Shown: positions 46,738 to 58,027 of the stretch, piece by piece
Layout: every line of letters starts with the position of its first letter
Position numbering within the stretch: the stretch's first letter is position 1
Assembly (NCBI RefSeq): GCF_001017175.1
Contig: NZ_LCYG01000014.1
Coordinates: 98,076 to 162,075, forward strand
Length of the DNA: 64,000 bases
Direction of reading: 5' to 3'
Source: Microvirga vignae
GTDB lineage: Bacteria > Pseudomonadota > Alphaproteobacteria > Rhizobiales > Beijerinckiaceae
Translations under genes and position numbers: made by a program
The notes under the pieces: model-generated
What the model saw: only the letters and a program-made list of their open reading frames with translations
Database searches by the model: none
Told to the model about the DNA's origin: nothing

Positions 46738-49199
46738 GTCCCTCGCGGCTTCGCGCGTCGTGTGGGCGGCGCGGTGAGTGGATCGTCCGGCCAGGGATGT
46801 TTTGGATACTGCCCGCGCATATCGGCACGCACCGCCGCCCATGAGCCGCGCCAGAAACCAGGCAGGTCGCGGGTGATCTGGATGGGGCGCTGCGCGGGCG
46901 AAAGAAGATGGAGGATCAGCGGCACGCGCCCCGCCGCGATGGTGGGATGCCTGTCGAGACCGAACAGTTCCTGCACGCGCACGGCGAGGACCGGCCCTTC
47001 TTCCGCGCCATAATCGATGGCGATCTGCGAGCCTGTCGGCACCTCGATATGAGTCGGCGCCTCGGCATCGAGGCGCCGCTGAAGGTTCCACGGCAGGAGG
47101 CTGCGCAATGCCTCGCTCAAGAGATCGGGGCCGATATCGTTGAGGTTCGTCTTGCCGGTGAGCTGCGGCGCGAGCCATTCCTCGGCCGTTTCGGTCAAAG
47201 CCTCATCCGAGAGATCCGGCCACTCCTCGCCTCCCGCCTTGCGCAGGAACATCACGCGCTCGCGCCACTGCGCCAGTGCTCTCGACCACGGCAGCGCATC
47301 GAGCCCTAAGGAGACGAGACCTTTGGCAAGGGCGCGTGCGGCTTCCTCCGTTGCCGGAACTTTCAGCGGACGTTCGTTGAACACGAGCGCACCGAGACGG
47401 CGCACGCCGCGCGCGCGAAGCGCCCTGGCTTGGCGATCAAAGGCCACCTCGTCGGTCTGCTTAATGTGATCGCCGAAAGCGGCCTCGATCTCGTCCATTG
47501 CAATCGGAGCGGCCGCGAGAATGCGCGCGGAGGCAGCGCCCCCTGCAATCTCGGCAATGGCGAGATAGGACTCCTTGGCCAAACGTTCATGCGCTTCGAG
47601 CGATGCACCACGGCCATTGGCCATGAGATATTCACCCGGCTTCCCGCGCGCTTTCGCAAGACGATCTGGATAAGCGAGCGTGAGCAGCGCGCCCAACGAA
47701 CGCGGCGCGCCCTCGGCGGAGCCTGGCTGAGCCTTCGCCCAGCCGTCAGCCATGCGCCGCATGTCTTCCGCGCGGCGCGAACGATCGCGACGGAAGCGCT
47801 CAACACGCTCCGACAGATCAACCATATCGCCGCCAAGACCGCGCTCTACGAGAACGGCGGCGAGATCCGCCGCATCGCGCGCCTGCCCGCTCTCGCCCGC
47901 CATCAGCACCATGCGCGCCAAGCGCGGCGGCAGAGGCAGACCGCGCAAGCGCCGCCCCGTCTCCGTGATGCGGCCTTCGCCATCGAGAGCTTCGAGTTGT
48001 TGAAGAAGAGTGCGTGCCTCCTTCACCGCAGGAGCCGGTGGCGGATCGAGAAAAGCGAGCGTCGAGGGATCGGTAACACCCCACGCCGCGCAATCGAGAA
48101 GCAGCGGCGCGAGATCGGCAGCAAGGATTTCCGGCCGCACGAAGGGTTCGAGCGCCCCAGTCGCTGCCTCTTCCCACAAGCGGTAGCAGACGCCTGGCTC
48201 CGTTCGCCCCGCGCGACCACGGCGCTGATCCGCTGCGGCACTCGAGACGCGCACGGTTTCAAGCCGTGTGAGGCCGATATTCGGTTCATAGACCGGCACA
48301 CGCGCGAGACCTGAATCGATCACCATGCGCACGCCTTCGATGGTAAGGGAGGTCTCAGCAATGGATGTGGCGAGCACCACCTTGCGACGCCCTGGCTTTG
48401 CAGGGCTTACGGCGAGGTCCTGCTCTCCACGATCAAGCGCGCCATAGAGCGGCGCGATATCGATGGCGGGATCGCTGATGCGCTCGCGCAGAAGCGTCTC
48501 GACGCGGCGGATTTCACCCTGCCCCGGCAGGAAGACGAGGACCGAGCCGCCCTCCGCGCGCAAGGCTCTCGTGACGGCCTCCGCCACCTGCTCCTCGATC
48601 CGTCGATTGGGATCGCGCCCGAGATAGCGCGTTTCGACCGGATAGGCGCGACCTTCGGATTCAATCATCGGCGCATCGCCTAACAGCCGTGCGACGCGTG
48701 CGCCATCGAGCGTTGCAGACATCACGAGCAGGCGCAGATCCTCGCGCAAACCGCCCTGTGCATCGAGCGCCAGGGCAAGGCCGAGATCGGCGTCGAGCGA
48801 ACGCTCGTGGAACTCGTCGAAGAGCACGGCAGCGATGCCATCGAGGGTCGGATCGTCGAGGATCATGCGGGCGAAGACGCCCTCGGTCACCACCTCGATC
48901 CGCGTCTTGCGGCTGATCTTGGAGCCGAGGCGCACGCGAAGCCCCACCGTCTCGCCAACCTGCTCGCCCAGCGTTTGCGCCATGCGCTCGGCTGCGGCGC
49001 GCGCCGCGAGGCGACGGGGCTCCAGCACGATGACCTTATTCCCCTGCACCCAGGGCTCATCGAGCAGCACGAGTGGCACGCGCGTCGTCTTGCCTGCACC
49101 GGGCGGGGCAACCAGCACCGCATTGGCATGTGTGCATAGGCTCGCCGTAAGAGGGCCAAGAACCGCATCGATGGGAAGGGAGGTGTCAAAAGCGCGCAT
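46734..49199 (-). CDS. hrpB: ATP-dependent helicase HrpB
   Basis: DEAH-box-related RNA helicase. Walker [10 protein letters not shown] is at 32-39, motif II is DEFH in [10 protein letters not shown], motif III SATLD, and motif [15 protein letters not shown]. The C-terminal HrpB-specific region ([20 protein letters not shown] and the closing [23 protein letters not shown]) is complete. I take ATG 49199 (821 residues), which begins with [15 protein letters not shown]; the open frame upstream lacks family similarity. The cellular role of HrpB is poorly defined in most bacteria. Confidence 0.95.
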   Translation of the reverse strand: MRAFDTSLPIDAVLGPLTASLCTHANAVLVAPPGAGKTTRVPLVLLDEPWVQGNKVIVLEPRRLAARAAAERMAQTLGEQVGETVGLRVRLGSKISRKTRIEVVTEGVFARMILDDPTLDGIAAVLFDEFHERSLDADLGLALALDAQGGLREDLRLLVMSATLDGARVARLLGDAPMIESEGRAYPVETRYLGRDPNRRIEEQVAEAVTRALRAEGGSVLVFLPGQGEIRRVETLLRERISDPAIDIAPLYGALDRGEQDLAVSPAKPGRRKVVLATSIAETSLTIEGVRMVIDSGLARVPVYEPNIGLTRLETVRVSSAAADQRRGRAGRTEPGVCYRLWEEAATGALEPFVRPEILAADLAPLLLDCAAWGVTDPSTLAFLDPPPAPAVKEARTLLQQLEALDGEGRITETGRRLRGLPLPPRLARMVLMAGESGQARDAADLAAVLVERGLGGDMVDLSERVERFRRDRSRRAEDMRRMADGWAKAQPGSAEGAPRSLGALLTLAYPDRLAKARGKPGEYLMANGRGASLEAHERLAKESYLAIAEIAGGAASARILAAAPIAMDEIEAAFGDHIKQTDEVAFDRQARALRARGVRRLGALVFNERPLKVPATEEAARALAKGLVSLGLDALPWSRALAQWRERVMFLRKAGGEEWPDLSDEALTETAEEWLAPQLTGKTNLNDIGPDLLSEALRSLLPWNLQRRLDAEAPTHIEVPTGSQIAIDYGAEEGPVLAVRVQELFGLDRHPTIAAGRVPLILHLLSPAQRPIQITRDLPGFWRGSWAAVRADMRGQYPKHPWPDDPLTAPPTRRAKPRGT

Positions 49200-49240
49200 G
49201 CCGCCTGATGACTCAAGCCGGGTCCAAGAGCAAGCGGTCG

Positions 49241-49873
49241 TCAGACCGGGAAGCCATAACGCCGAAGCTCGGCGGCGAGATCGACCTGCTCGTCGGGATA
49301 ATGGATCGCGTGCATACCGATAGTACCGGCCGCCTCGATATTGACCCGCGAGTCGTCGATGAACACGCAATCCTCTGCCTCAAGACCATAGCGGTCGAAG
49401 AGGAGGTAATAGATGGCCGGATCCGGCTTCAGGAGCCGCTCGTCGCCTGAGACGATGATGCCGTCAAAGTCCGCCAGGAACGGAAAGCGCTGCTTTGCCA
49501 GAATAAACTTCTGGCCCGAAAAGTTCGTGATGCAGTAGTTCGGCACTCCGGCTTCCCGCAGCTGCAAAAGCAGGGTTACATTCTGCTCGTAGGAACCTTC
49601 CACGGTCTCCGTCCAGCGCTCGTGGAAGGCGCGGATCGCACTCTCGTGCTTCGGATGATCCTTCACGAGAAGGGCCACGGCCTCGTCCCAATCCCGGCCA
49701 CGATCCTGTTCCACGTTCCAGTCGTGGGTGCAGATATGGCTTAAGAACCACTCCATCTCCTCCTCGTCCTCGAAGATCTGACGATAGAGATGCCGTGGGT
49801 CCCAGCGCAGCAGGACATTGCCGATATCGAACACGACTTTGGTAGGTTGGCGAGCGCTCACAATTGCCCTCAT
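49241..49873 (-). CDS. HAD-family hydrolase
   Basis: Haloacid dehalogenase-like phosphatase. Motif I is FDIGNVLLRWDP (where DIG is the nucleophile DxG variant with aspartate first), motif II is the threonine/serine in ITNFSG, motif III K in LKPDPAIY, and motif IV IDDSRVNIE. The cap region lies between, giving the class of YihX-like or epoxide hydrolase N-domain phosphatases. I start at ATG 49873 (210 residues); the frame continues upstream without family similarity. In motif I the acid/base position after DIG is asparagine rather than aspartate (DIGNV), as in YihX-type enzymes. Substrate unknown. Confidence 0.88.
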   Translation of the reverse strand: MRAIVSARQPTKVVFDIGNVLLRWDPRHLYRQIFEDEEEMEWFLSHICTHDWNVEQDRGRDWDEAVALLVKDHPKHESAIRAFHERWTETVEGSYEQNVTLLLQLREAGVPNYCITNFSGQKFILAKQRFPFLADFDGIIVSGDERLLKPDPAIYYLLFDRYGLEAEDCVFIDDSRVNIEAAGTIGMHAIHYPDEQVDLAAELRRYGFPV

Positions 49874-50039
49874 GATTGATCGATAGGCCTTTATCCCTTC
49901 AGCCTCCGTAAGGCCATTCGTCAAATGGGCACTGCTGCCTGGAAGGGAATGAAACTCAATAACTTTTCTGATGAACCATTCCTGAAGCTCGGGCAGATTA
50001 ACCCCATGACTTTTACGTTTTGCCCTCGCTTTAGCATGG

Positions 50040-50265
50040 GACGAGAGTTGATATGAACGGGTGGCGGCAATCTCGGACAAGCCTGAATTGACGCACGGCC
50101 ATGCTTCTGGGGCTTACCTCCAGCACCTTCTCCACCCTCGTCAGCCAGTTCATGGCCACGCCTCTCGGGCGCAATGCAGTAATCCGCGAGGCGGGCGATA
50201 CTCGTCTGCGGCTCATGTCTCACGCCACGCATCACTCTCAGCGTGGCGAGATCGAGATGATGCAT
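50040..50265 (-). pseudogene. Possible remnant of a LysR-type regulator N-terminus
   Basis: The 519-bp stretch from 49874 to 50392 holds no confident gene. Within it, ATG 50265 on the minus strand begins MHHLDLATLRV and continues ...SIARLADYCIAP, the start of a LysR-type helix-turn-helix domain. After a shift near 50165 another frame gives WLTRVEKVLEVSPR, which fits the following LysR helix (I-S-x-L-E-x-x-L-G-x-S-L-L). The match is by eye and partly degenerate, and nothing of the effector domain remains. The remaining part of the stretch shows no feature I can name. Confidence 0.35.
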
Positions 50266-50392
50266 GGATCCGAAGGAGCGGAGCAGTCAAAGCCGCGACA
50301 CTGCCCTCATTGTTCCAGCTGGCGAGGCGAGTGCTGACAAGCGAGGAGACCCTCTCCCCGCCTATCACACATCACATGCTCCGTAACGCCGA

Positions 50393-52684
50393 TCAGCCGC
50401 CAATATTGTAAGCCGCCAAAGCCGCCATGTTGACGATGTCGTTGTCGGTAGCACCCAGCGAGACGATCTGCACCGGCTTGTCGAGGCCCACCACCAGCGG
50501 ACCCATAACCATGGCGCCGCCGAGCTCCTGCAACAGCTTCGTCGAGATCGATGCTGAGTGGAAGGCAGGCATGACCAACACGTTCGCCGGACCTGTGAGG
50601 CGGCAGAACGGATACTGCGCCATCAGATCGCGATTGAGCGCCACATCTGCCGACATCTCGCCGTCGTATTCGAAATCGACGCGCATACCATCGAGGATCT
50701 GCACGGCCTCCTGGATCTTCTCCGCGCGCTCAGCACGGGGATGACCAAAGGTGGAGAACGACAGAAGCGCCACGCGCGGCTCGTAGCCGAGACGACGGGC
50801 AACGCCTGCGGACTCAATGGAGATCTCAGCGATTTCCTGCGCGCTCGGCATTTCGTGAATGGCCGTATCCGCAACGAGAACCGTGCGGCCACGCGCAAGG
50901 CACAGCGAAACGCCGATGACGCGATGACCAGGCTTGGGATCGATCACGTGGAGCACGTCGGTCAGCGCCGTGGAATAGTTGCGGGTCGCACCCGTGACCA
51001 TGGCATCCGCATCGCCCAGGGCCACCATGGAGGCGGCAAAGTGGTTGCGGTCCTGATTGATCATGCGCTGGCAATCGCGGAACAGATAGCCCTTGCGCTG
51101 CAGGCGCTCGTAGAGGAACTGCGCATAGGTGCTGTTGCGATGGGACAGCCGCGCATTGTGAATCTCGATGCCTTCGCGGCCCTCGAGATCGATGCCGGCC
51201 TGAGCCGCCGTCTCGAAAATCCGCTCCTCGCGCCCGACGAGGATGGCACGGCCAAGCCCCTGGTTGACGAAGGAGATCGCGGCGCGGATGACCTTCTCCT
51301 CCTCGCCCTCCGCGAACACCACGCGCTTGGGCATCTTGCGCACGCGCTCGAAGATTCGGTTGAGCGTGCCGGCCACAGGATCGCGGCGGGCGGAGAGGTG
51401 CGCCTTGTAAGCCTTCATGTCGACGATGGGACGGCGTGCGACGCCGGTATCCATCGCCGCCTGCGCCACAGCCATCGGGATGGTATGGATCAGGCGTGGA
51501 TCGAACGGCACGGGAATGATGTATTCGCGGCCAAAGCGCGGACGTGCACCCTGATAGGCGGCCGCGACCTCGTCCGGCACGTCCTCGCGCGCGAGTTCCG
51601 CAATCGCCTGCGCGGCGGCGATCTTCATCTCCATGTTAATGGTGGTGGCCTGCACGTCGAGCGCACCACGGAAGATGTAAGGGAAGCCCAGAACGTTGTT
51701 GACCTGATTCGGATAATCCGAGCGGCCCGTGGCGATGATCACGTCATCACGAATGCGCGCCACCTCCTCCGGCGTGATTTCCGGATCGGGATTGGCCATG
51801 GCGAAGATGATCGGATTGGACGCCATGGAGCGGATCATCTCATCCGTGAACGCGCCCTTGGCGGAGAGGCCGAACACGGCATCGGCCCCCTTCAAGGCGT
51901 CGGCTAGGGTGCGCGCATCCGTGTCGGCGGCATGCGCGGACTTCCACTGGTTCATGCCCTCGGTACGTCCCTTGTAGATCACGCCCTTCGTGTCGCAGAG
52001 GATCACGTTGTTGGGCGCAAAGCCCATGGCCTTTAAAAGCTCGGTGCAGGCAATGCCCGCAGCGCCAGCGCCGTTCACCACGAGCTTAGTCTTGGCCATG
52101 TCGCGGCCCGTCAGGTGAAGTGCGTTGATGAGGCCTGCCGCCGCGATGATCGCGGTGCCGTGCTGGTCGTCATGGAAGACGGGGATATCCATGAGTTCCC
52201 GCAGGCGCTCTTCGATGATGAAGCATTCAGGCGCCTTGATGTCTTCGAGATTGATGCCGCCAAAGGACGGGCCGAGATAGCGCACGCAGTTGATGAAGGC
52301 ATCCGCATCCTCCGTATCCACCTCGAGGTCGATGGAATCCACATCCGCGAAGCGCTTGAAGAGAACCGACTTGCCTTCCATCACGGGTTTGGAGGCCAAG
52401 GCGCCCAAGTTGCCGAGACCGAGGATCGCCGTGCCGTTCGAGATCACCGCCACCATGTTGGACCGGGTGGTGTAATCGAAGGCGAGCGACGGGTTTTCCG
52501 CAATGGCCAGCACTGGCACTGCGACGCCCGGCGAATAGGCGAGCGACAAGTCCCGCTGGGTCGCCATGGGCTTGGTCGGCACTACCTCGAGCTTGCCGGG
52601 CCTGCCTTGGGAATGGAACTGCAACGCTTCCTGGTCGGTGAAGGTGGGGCGTTTGCGGCGGGTCGAGGGCGTTTCGTCGGTCAT
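50393..52684 (-). CDS. maeB: NADP-dependent malic enzyme, MaeB type with PTA-like domain
   Basis: Oxidative decarboxylation of malate to pyruvate. Residues ~1-430 form the malic enzyme ([59 protein letters not shown] with cofactor site GAGAAGIA). Residues ~440-763 form a phosphotransacetylase-like domain ([42 protein letters not shown]) that in known members has no transacetylase activity and instead mediates acetyl-CoA regulation or oligomer formation. The 763-residue length is typical for MaeB. Divergent from mutS. Confidence 0.96.
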   Translation of the reverse strand: MTDETPSTRRKRPTFTDQEALQFHSQGRPGKLEVVPTKPMATQRDLSLAYSPGVAVPVLAIAENPSLAFDYTTRSNMVAVISNGTAILGLGNLGALASKPVMEGKSVLFKRFADVDSIDLEVDTEDADAFINCVRYLGPSFGGINLEDIKAPECFIIEERLRELMDIPVFHDDQHGTAIIAAAGLINALHLTGRDMAKTKLVVNGAGAAGIACTELLKAMGFAPNNVILCDTKGVIYKGRTEGMNQWKSAHAADTDARTLADALKGADAVFGLSAKGAFTDEMIRSMASNPIIFAMANPDPEITPEEVARIRDDVIIATGRSDYPNQVNNVLGFPYIFRGALDVQATTINMEMKIAAAQAIAELAREDVPDEVAAAYQGARPRFGREYIIPVPFDPRLIHTIPMAVAQAAMDTGVARRPIVDMKAYKAHLSARRDPVAGTLNRIFERVRKMPKRVVFAEGEEEKVIRAAISFVNQGLGRAILVGREERIFETAAQAGIDLEGREGIEIHNARLSHRNSTYAQFLYERLQRKGYLFRDCQRMINQDRNHFAASMVALGDADAMVTGATRNYSTALTDVLHVIDPKPGHRVIGVSLCLARGRTVLVADTAIHEMPSAQEIAEISIESAGVARRLGYEPRVALLSFSTFGHPRAERAEKIQEAVQILDGMRVDFEYDGEMSADVALNRDLMAQYPFCRLTGPANVLVMPAFHSASISTKLLQELGGAMVMGPLVVGLDKPVQIVSLGATDNDIVNMAALAAYNIGG

Positions 52685-52833
52685 GGAACTGTCGTGTTTT
52701 GGCCCAGAGGGGCGTTTCCGGAGGGGATGCGACCTTAAGGCCTAGGACACTCCGCCTCAAGACTTGTGCACACCCTCTCTTCAACGCCCATGATACGGGT
52801 GAAAGGGAAAGCGGGCTTTGCTACATAAGGCGG

Positions 52834-55560
52834 ATGTCGTCTCAAGCTCTGTACCAAGCACCCGAGAACTCCGAACAGACCTCCCCTGCCGGCCTCAAAG
52901 CCGCCCAGGACAGCCGTGTCACGCCCATGATGGCGCAGTATATCGAGATCAAGGCCGCCAATCCGGACAGCTTGCTGTTCTACCGGATGGGAGATTTCTA
53001 CGAACTGTTCTTCGAGGATGCGGAGATCGCGAGCCAGTCGCTCGGCATCGTGCTCACCAAGCGCGGCAAGCACCAAGGGCAGGACATTCCCATGTGCGGC
53101 GTGCCCGTAGACCGGGCGGACGATTATCTCCAACGGCTCATCGGCTTGGGCCACCGGGTGGCGGTCTGCGAGCAGACCGAGGACCCGGCAGAGGCGAAGA
53201 AGCGAGGCTCCAAATCCGTCGTGCGCCGCGACGTGGTGCGGCTTGTTACCCCTGGCACCATTACGGAAGAGCGCCTGTTGGAGCCGGGCCGTGCCAATTT
53301 TCTCCTCGCCATCGCCCGCCGCCGCGTCTCCGACACGCAATGGTGTTATGGACTTGCGGCCGTCGATATCTCGACGGGCCATTTCGTGGTCAGTGAGACG
53401 GATGCCTTAGGCTTACCGGCGGAGATCGCCCGTTTCGAGCCCCGCGAGATCCTGATGCCGGATGTCATCCATGACGACCCGCAACTTTCAAGTTTCTGGC
53501 GCGAGACGCGAGCCTCGATCACGCCTCTGTCCCGCGAAGGTCTCGACCCGGCCTCTGCCGAACGGCGGCTGAAGGAATATTTCGCCGTTGCGACGCTTGA
53601 TGCCTTCGGCTCCTTCGGCCCTGCCGAGATCACGGCGGCGGGCAGCGTGCTGTTCTATATCGAGAAGACCCAGATCGACAGCCGCCCGGTTCTCAACCCA
53701 CCCTCACGCGAGAACGCAGGCGCAGCACTAGCTATTGACGCGGCAACTCGCGCCAATCTCGAACTCACGCGCACGCTTTCCGGCGAGCGCGCCGGCAGCC
53801 TGCTGGCCACCATTGACTGCACCGTCACGCCGGGCGGTGCGCGCTGCCTTGCAGAGCGTCTGGCAGGCCCCCTCACCGATCCGGGTATGATCCGCGAGCG
53901 TCACGATGCCGTGGAATTCCTTGTGGACAACGCGGATCTGCGCGAGCGCCTGCGGCGCATCCTCAAACGCTCGCCCGATCTGGCGCGCGCCCTCTCCCGC
54001 CTGAGCCTCGGGCGCGGCGGACCGCGCGACTTGGCTTGCGTGCGCGACGGATTGTTCGCAGCGCGCGAACTCGGTCTTGAACTGGCCATCGCACCCAATC
54101 TGCCGAGGGAGCTCTCGGCAAATGCCCAAAAGCTTCAGTCCTTGCGCACGGATGTAGCCGACAAACTCGCGGCGGCACTTGCGGATGAACTACCTCTTCT
54201 GAAGCGCGATGGCGGTTTCATTCGTGCAGGCTACGACACCAATCTCGACGAGCTGCGTGAGCTGCAGCAGGATTCTCGCCGCTTCATTGCAGCCCTTCAA
54301 TCGCGCTACGCCAATGACACAGGCTGTCGCACCTTACGCGTGAAACACAACCACATGATCGGCTACTTCGTGGAAGTACCGCAGAATGTGGGGGAGGATC
54401 TGCTCAAGGAGCCCTTCAAGGATACCTTCATCCATCGCCAGACTATGGCGGGCGCAATGCGCTTTTCGACGCAAGAGCTGGGCGAGCTTGAATCGAAGAT
54501 CGCATCGGCTGCCGACCGCGCCTTGAAAATCGAGCTCGGCCTGTTCGATGCGGTGACGCAGGAACTGCTCGATTTGTCGAGCGATGTTGCCTCCGCCGCC
54601 GAAGCGATTGCGGTAATCGACGTGACGGCAGCACTCGCCGATCTCGCCGTTCGCCTCGACTGGACGCGGCCCATCGTCGACACGAGTCTTACCTTCACGG
54701 CGAAGGAGGGCCGCCATCCGGTTGTCGAGGCGGCCCTCAAGCGCGAAGGGACAGCCTTCATCGCCAACGATTCCGATCTGTCCGGGAAGGATGCGGGCCA
54801 CATTCTGCTGATCACCGGCCCCAACATGGGCGGTAAATCGACCTATCTGCGCCAGAACGCACTGATTGTCGTGCTCGCGCAGATGGGCTCCTTTGTGCCG
54901 GCGAAAGAAGCGCATATTGGCGTCGTCGACCGTCTCTTCTCGCGTGTCGGTGCAGCCGACGATCTGGCGCGGGGCCGCTCGACCTTCATGGTCGAGATGG
55001 TGGAAACCGCTGCCATTCTCAATCAGGCGACCGCGCGCTCCCTTGTCATTCTCGACGAGATCGGACGCGGCACATCCACCTTCGACGGCCTGTCCATTGC
55101 CTGGGCCGCCATCGAACACCTGCACGAGTCCAATCGCTGCCGTGCGCTTTTCGCCACCCATTTCCACGAACTGACGGCTCTTGCCGAACGTCTGCCGCGG
55201 ATCGCCAATGCCACGCTGAAAGTCACGGAGTGGCACGGCGAAGTGGTCTTCCTGCACGAGGTCGTTCCGGGCGCAGCCGACCGTTCCTACGGTTTGCAGG
55301 TCGCGCGTCTCGCAGGTCTTCCCACTGCTGTTGTCGACCGGGCCAAGACGATCCTGAACGAGTTGGAGAAGTCGGACCGGGAACATCCGAAGCGGGCGCT
55401 TGTCGACGACCTTCCGCTCTTCGCCGCTCAGGTACGTGCGGAACCGGTCAAAGCCCCCCAGAAGGATTCTTTGCGTGAAGCGCTCGATGCGCTTGATCCC
55501 GATCAGATGACCCCAAGAGAGGCGCTGGACGCACTCTATCGTCTCAAGGCTCAACGTTGA
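52834..55560 (+). CDS. mutS: DNA mismatch repair protein MutS
   Basis: Recognises mismatches and starts repair with MutL. The mismatch-binding domain has [16 protein letters not shown] (with the F-x-E motif), domains II-IV follow (~130-600), then the ATPase with Walker [14 protein letters not shown], the HNH-like loop [14 protein letters not shown], Walker [16 protein letters not shown], and [12 protein letters not shown] 52834 (908 residues) with AAGG upstream is chosen; the longer frame adds unrelated sequence. The C-terminal tail ends with a short dimer/clamp-binding segment ([14 protein letters not shown]). Confidence 0.97.
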   Translation: MSSQALYQAPENSEQTSPAGLKAAQDSRVTPMMAQYIEIKAANPDSLLFYRMGDFYELFFEDAEIASQSLGIVLTKRGKHQGQDIPMCGVPVDRADDYLQRLIGLGHRVAVCEQTEDPAEAKKRGSKSVVRRDVVRLVTPGTITEERLLEPGRANFLLAIARRRVSDTQWCYGLAAVDISTGHFVVSETDALGLPAEIARFEPREILMPDVIHDDPQLSSFWRETRASITPLSREGLDPASAERRLKEYFAVATLDAFGSFGPAEITAAGSVLFYIEKTQIDSRPVLNPPSRENAGAALAIDAATRANLELTRTLSGERAGSLLATIDCTVTPGGARCLAERLAGPLTDPGMIRERHDAVEFLVDNADLRERLRRILKRSPDLARALSRLSLGRGGPRDLACVRDGLFAARELGLELAIAPNLPRELSANAQKLQSLRTDVADKLAAALADELPLLKRDGGFIRAGYDTNLDELRELQQDSRRFIAALQSRYANDTGCRTLRVKHNHMIGYFVEVPQNVGEDLLKEPFKDTFIHRQTMAGAMRFSTQELGELESKIASAADRALKIELGLFDAVTQELLDLSSDVASAAEAIAVIDVTAALADLAVRLDWTRPIVDTSLTFTAKEGRHPVVEAALKREGTAFIANDSDLSGKDAGHILLITGPNMGGKSTYLRQNALIVVLAQMGSFVPAKEAHIGVVDRLFSRVGAADDLARGRSTFMVEMVETAAILNQATARSLVILDEIGRGTSTFDGLSIAWAAIEHLHESNRCRALFATHFHELTALAERLPRIANATLKVTEWHGEVVFLHEVVPGAADRSYGLQVARLAGLPTAVVDRAKTILNELEKSDREHPKRALVDDLPLFAAQVRAEPVKAPQKDSLREALDALDPDQMTPREALDALYRLKAQR

Positions 55561-55569
55561 AGATTCAGG

Positions 55570-56025
55570 TCAGGAGCGCTTGGAGCTGCTGTCCTCGGCG
55601 CTCGTCACATCAAAAGGGATGAACGTCATCCGATCGGCGCTGGCAGTTTCCTGCTCCTGCTCGGCAGTGATATAGGCCAGCGCCTCCTTCACGCCACGCT
55701 CCGTATAGGGCTTGGCAATCACGCCGCGTGCACCGGCGAAATCCTCAGGAATGCGCTTGGCATTGGCTGTCATGAACAGCACGGTCACGTGATGCTGGTC
55801 GGAGAGTTTACGAGCCACGTCGATCCCGGTGAGACCGTCGGCCAGGTGAATATCGACGAAGGCGAGATCAGGTGAGAACTCGCAGCCCAGCGCAATGGCC
55901 TCCTCGGACGAGGCCGCAATCCCCACCACATCGTGCCCTGCATCCTGGAGCAGGCTTTCGAGCTCCAGCGCGATGAGGAACTCATCTTCGACGATGAGGA
56001 TGCGCAAAGGCTTCACCTCACTCAA
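55570..56025 (-). CDS. Single-domain response regulator
   Basis: Stand-alone receiver domain without an output domain, so it probably acts as a phosphate carrier or protein switch. The acidic pocket is D14/E15 (VEDEF), the phosphorylated aspartate is D58 (FVDIHL), then T86 in MTANAK and K105 in IAKPY. A ~30-residue Ser/Glu-rich tail follows. TTG 56025 fits AGGAG with a 7-nt gap; ATG 56043 is the alternative and would place that AGGAG inside the gene. The upstream small frame overlaps the start, and an EcfG-like promoter is ~265 bp upstream. No histidine kinase is adjacent. Confidence 0.85.
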   Translation of the reverse strand: MSEVKPLRILIVEDEFLIALELESLLQDAGHDVVGIAASSEEAIALGCEFSPDLAFVDIHLADGLTGIDVARKLSDQHHVTVLFMTANAKRIPEDFAGARGVIAKPYTERGVKEALAYITAEQEQETASADRMTFIPFDVTSAEDSSSKRS

Positions 56026-56233
56026 CTCGTGTCTCCTCGGCATCCGCCCATGCGAGAAATCCAGCCGCTGTACCTGGCCTTCTCGCACGCCAAGTCAACA
56101 GCTCCAGCACCCGCCGAACTTGCAAATTCCACAAGAATTTTCTGAAGCGTCCCATCGTCATGGGGACGTGAGAAAGCTCAGTGCCATCGACTGCGATGGC
56201 ATCGGTCCCCGCCATGATCGTCTTCCCACCCAC
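56018..56233 (-). CDS. Hypothetical small protein upstream of the response regulator
   Basis: A possible 71-residue gene starting with GTG 56233 (AAGGGGA upstream), or 65 residues from ATG 56215. It is rich in arginine and leucine in its middle (GRFRKFLWNLQVRRVLELLTWRARR) and matches no family I recognise. Its stop overlaps the TTG of the response regulator, and it lies ~57 bp downstream of an EcfG-like promoter, which is the reason to list it. It may instead be untranslated leader. Confidence 0.3.
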   Translation of the reverse strand: MGGKTIMAGTDAIAVDGTELSHVPMTMGRFRKFLWNLQVRRVLELLTWRARRPGTAAGFLAWADAEETRVE

Positions 56234-56289
56234 GAAAGGATTATCCCCTTGAACCGGCTATCACCCGCTTTGCCGGAATAGTCGGACTC

Positions 56290-56314
56290 AACGTCATAAG
56301 TTCGGGAGGGTTCC
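56290..56314 (-). promoter_or_regulatory. EcfG (general stress response) promoter candidate
   Basis: On the minus strand GGAAC (56314-56310) and CGTT (56293-56290) are spaced by exactly 16 bp, the published pattern of EcfG/RpoE2-type promoters of the alphaproteobacterial general stress response (GGAAC-N16/17-CGTT). Transcription would run into the small open frame and the response regulator. The rest of the 397-bp stretch 56026-56422 shows nothing else I can identify. Confidence 0.55.
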
Positions 56315-56422
56315 GCGGCTCCCCCAAAAGGTTCTGAACAGCGTTAACCGATCAAAGAGAGAAACACTATCGCGTTTCACATGACCACGCTAAAGTTGCC
56401 CTGTTGCGGGAGGTTCAGCCTG

Positions 56423-57958
56423 ATGGTCATGCGCGTTTCCACTGTTGCCTTCGAGGGAATCGAAGCGCGTGCGGTTGACGTGCAGGTGCAGATCTCTCCC
56501 GGCACGGTCGCCTTCATAATCGTCGGCCTTCCCGACAAGGCCGTAGCGGAATCCCGCGAGCGGGTGCGCTCGGCTCTCATCGCCTCAGGGCTCGCGCTCC
56601 CGGCCAAACGCGTCACCGTCAATTTGGCCCCTGCTGACCTGCCCAAAGAAGGTAGCCACTACGACCTTCCCATTGCGCTCGGCGTCATGGCCACCATCGG
56701 GGCGATCCCGGGTGATGCCCTCAACGGCTTTACAGTGTTAGGCGAGTTGGCGCTCGACGGCTCCATCACCTCCGTCGCGGGCGTGTTGCCGGCCGCCATG
56801 GCGGCCGTCGAGCGGCAACACGGGCTGATCTGCCCGGAAGCGTGCGGCTCCGAGGCCGCCTGGGCGAGCAGCGAGCTTGAAATCTTGGCCCCACGCTCCC
56901 TCATTCAGCTCGCCAATCATTTCAAGGGCACGCAGGTCATGAGCCGACCGGAGCCGGCGATCATGCCCGCCTCAAGCTCCTTGCCGGACTTGCGCGATAT
57001 CAAGGGGCAGGAAAGCGCCAAGCGAACGCTGGAGATTGCAGCAGCTGGCGGTCACAATCTCTTAATGAGCGGTCCTCCCGGAGCAGGCAAGTCGATGCTG
57101 GCCCAGCGCCTGCCCTCCATCCTGCCGCCGCTCTCGCCCCGCGAGCTCCTGGAAGTTTCCATGATCCAATCGGTGGCAGGTCTCTTGGCAGATGGCGCGC
57201 TCTCGAACCGCCGGCCTTTTAGAGCCCCTCACCATTCCGCATCCATGGCCGCCCTCGTGGGCGGTGGCCTCAATGCCCGGCCCGGTGAGGCCTCGCTCGC
57301 CCATCACGGCGTCCTCTTCCTCGACGAGCTGCCCGAGTTCCAGCCGCAGGTGCTCGATTCGCTGCGCCAGCCCTTGGAGACGGGGGAGATCCTGATCGCG
57401 CGGGCTAATCACCGGGTGACCTATCCGGCGCGCTTCCAACTCGTTGCAGCGATGAATCCCTGCCGTTGCGGGCAGGCAACGGAGCCCGGCTATGTCTGCC
57501 GCCGTCAGCCGAACGAACGCTGTATCGCGCAATATCAGGCGCGGCTCTCAGGCCCGCTTCTCGATCGCATCGACCTGGCCATCGAAGTGCCAGCCGTAAC
57601 AGCCACTGACCTGATCCTGCCGCCACCGGAAGAAGGCTCGGCCCAGGTTGCCCGCCGCGTGGCCGCGGCCCGGAAGCTGCAAGAGAAGCGCTACGCTGCC
57701 CTGAAAGAAAGAGGCATCACCACCAATGCAGCCTGTCCGCCGGCCCTTCTGGAAGAGGTGGCCCAACCCGATTCGGAGGGATTGTCGCTCATCCGCGATG
57801 CCGCCAATGCCATGCGTCTCTCCGCACGGGGCTTCCACCGGGTTCTGAAAGTGGGCCGGACACTTGCCGATCTCGATGGGGAAGAGCGTGTGCGGCGCAT
57901 CCATGTAGCCGAGGCGCTCTCCTATCGCGCCCACACGGATCGCCGCTCGGCGGCATGA
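56423..57958 (+). CDS. comM: YifB/ComM-family Mg chelatase-like AAA ATPase
   Basis: Related to ComM, a hexameric branch-migration helicase that aids integration of transforming DNA. The N-terminal domain (VSTVAFEGIEARAVDVQVQI, PADLPKEGSHYDLPIAL) is the LonC-like part; the AAA core has Walker A SGPPGAGKSMLAQ and Walker B VLFLDELPEF; a cysteine-bearing insert (NPCRCGQATEPGYVCRRQ) precedes the sensor region. I start at ATG 56423, after GGGAGG, giving 512 residues; the frame is open further upstream. Confidence 0.93.
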   Translation: MVMRVSTVAFEGIEARAVDVQVQISPGTVAFIIVGLPDKAVAESRERVRSALIASGLALPAKRVTVNLAPADLPKEGSHYDLPIALGVMATIGAIPGDALNGFTVLGELALDGSITSVAGVLPAAMAAVERQHGLICPEACGSEAAWASSELEILAPRSLIQLANHFKGTQVMSRPEPAIMPASSSLPDLRDIKGQESAKRTLEIAAAGGHNLLMSGPPGAGKSMLAQRLPSILPPLSPRELLEVSMIQSVAGLLADGALSNRRPFRAPHHSASMAALVGGGLNARPGEASLAHHGVLFLDELPEFQPQVLDSLRQPLETGEILIARANHRVTYPARFQLVAAMNPCRCGQATEPGYVCRRQPNERCIAQYQARLSGPLLDRIDLAIEVPAVTATDLILPPPEEGSAQVARRVAAARKLQEKRYAALKERGITTNAACPPALLEEVAQPDSEGLSLIRDAANAMRLSARGFHRVLKVGRTLADLDGEERVRRIHVAEALSYRAHTDRRSAA

Positions 57959-58027
57959 AAACTTAGCCGCCGAATCTTGTGAAATCACCCGGCAACTGCG
58001 ATATATTTTGTCACAAAACAGTTTGAA

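Noticed and set aside
49200..49370. N-terminal extension of HrpB
   Set aside because: The first 57 codons of the longer frame are Arg-rich and overlap the HAD gene; the helicase family starts at MRAFDTSL.
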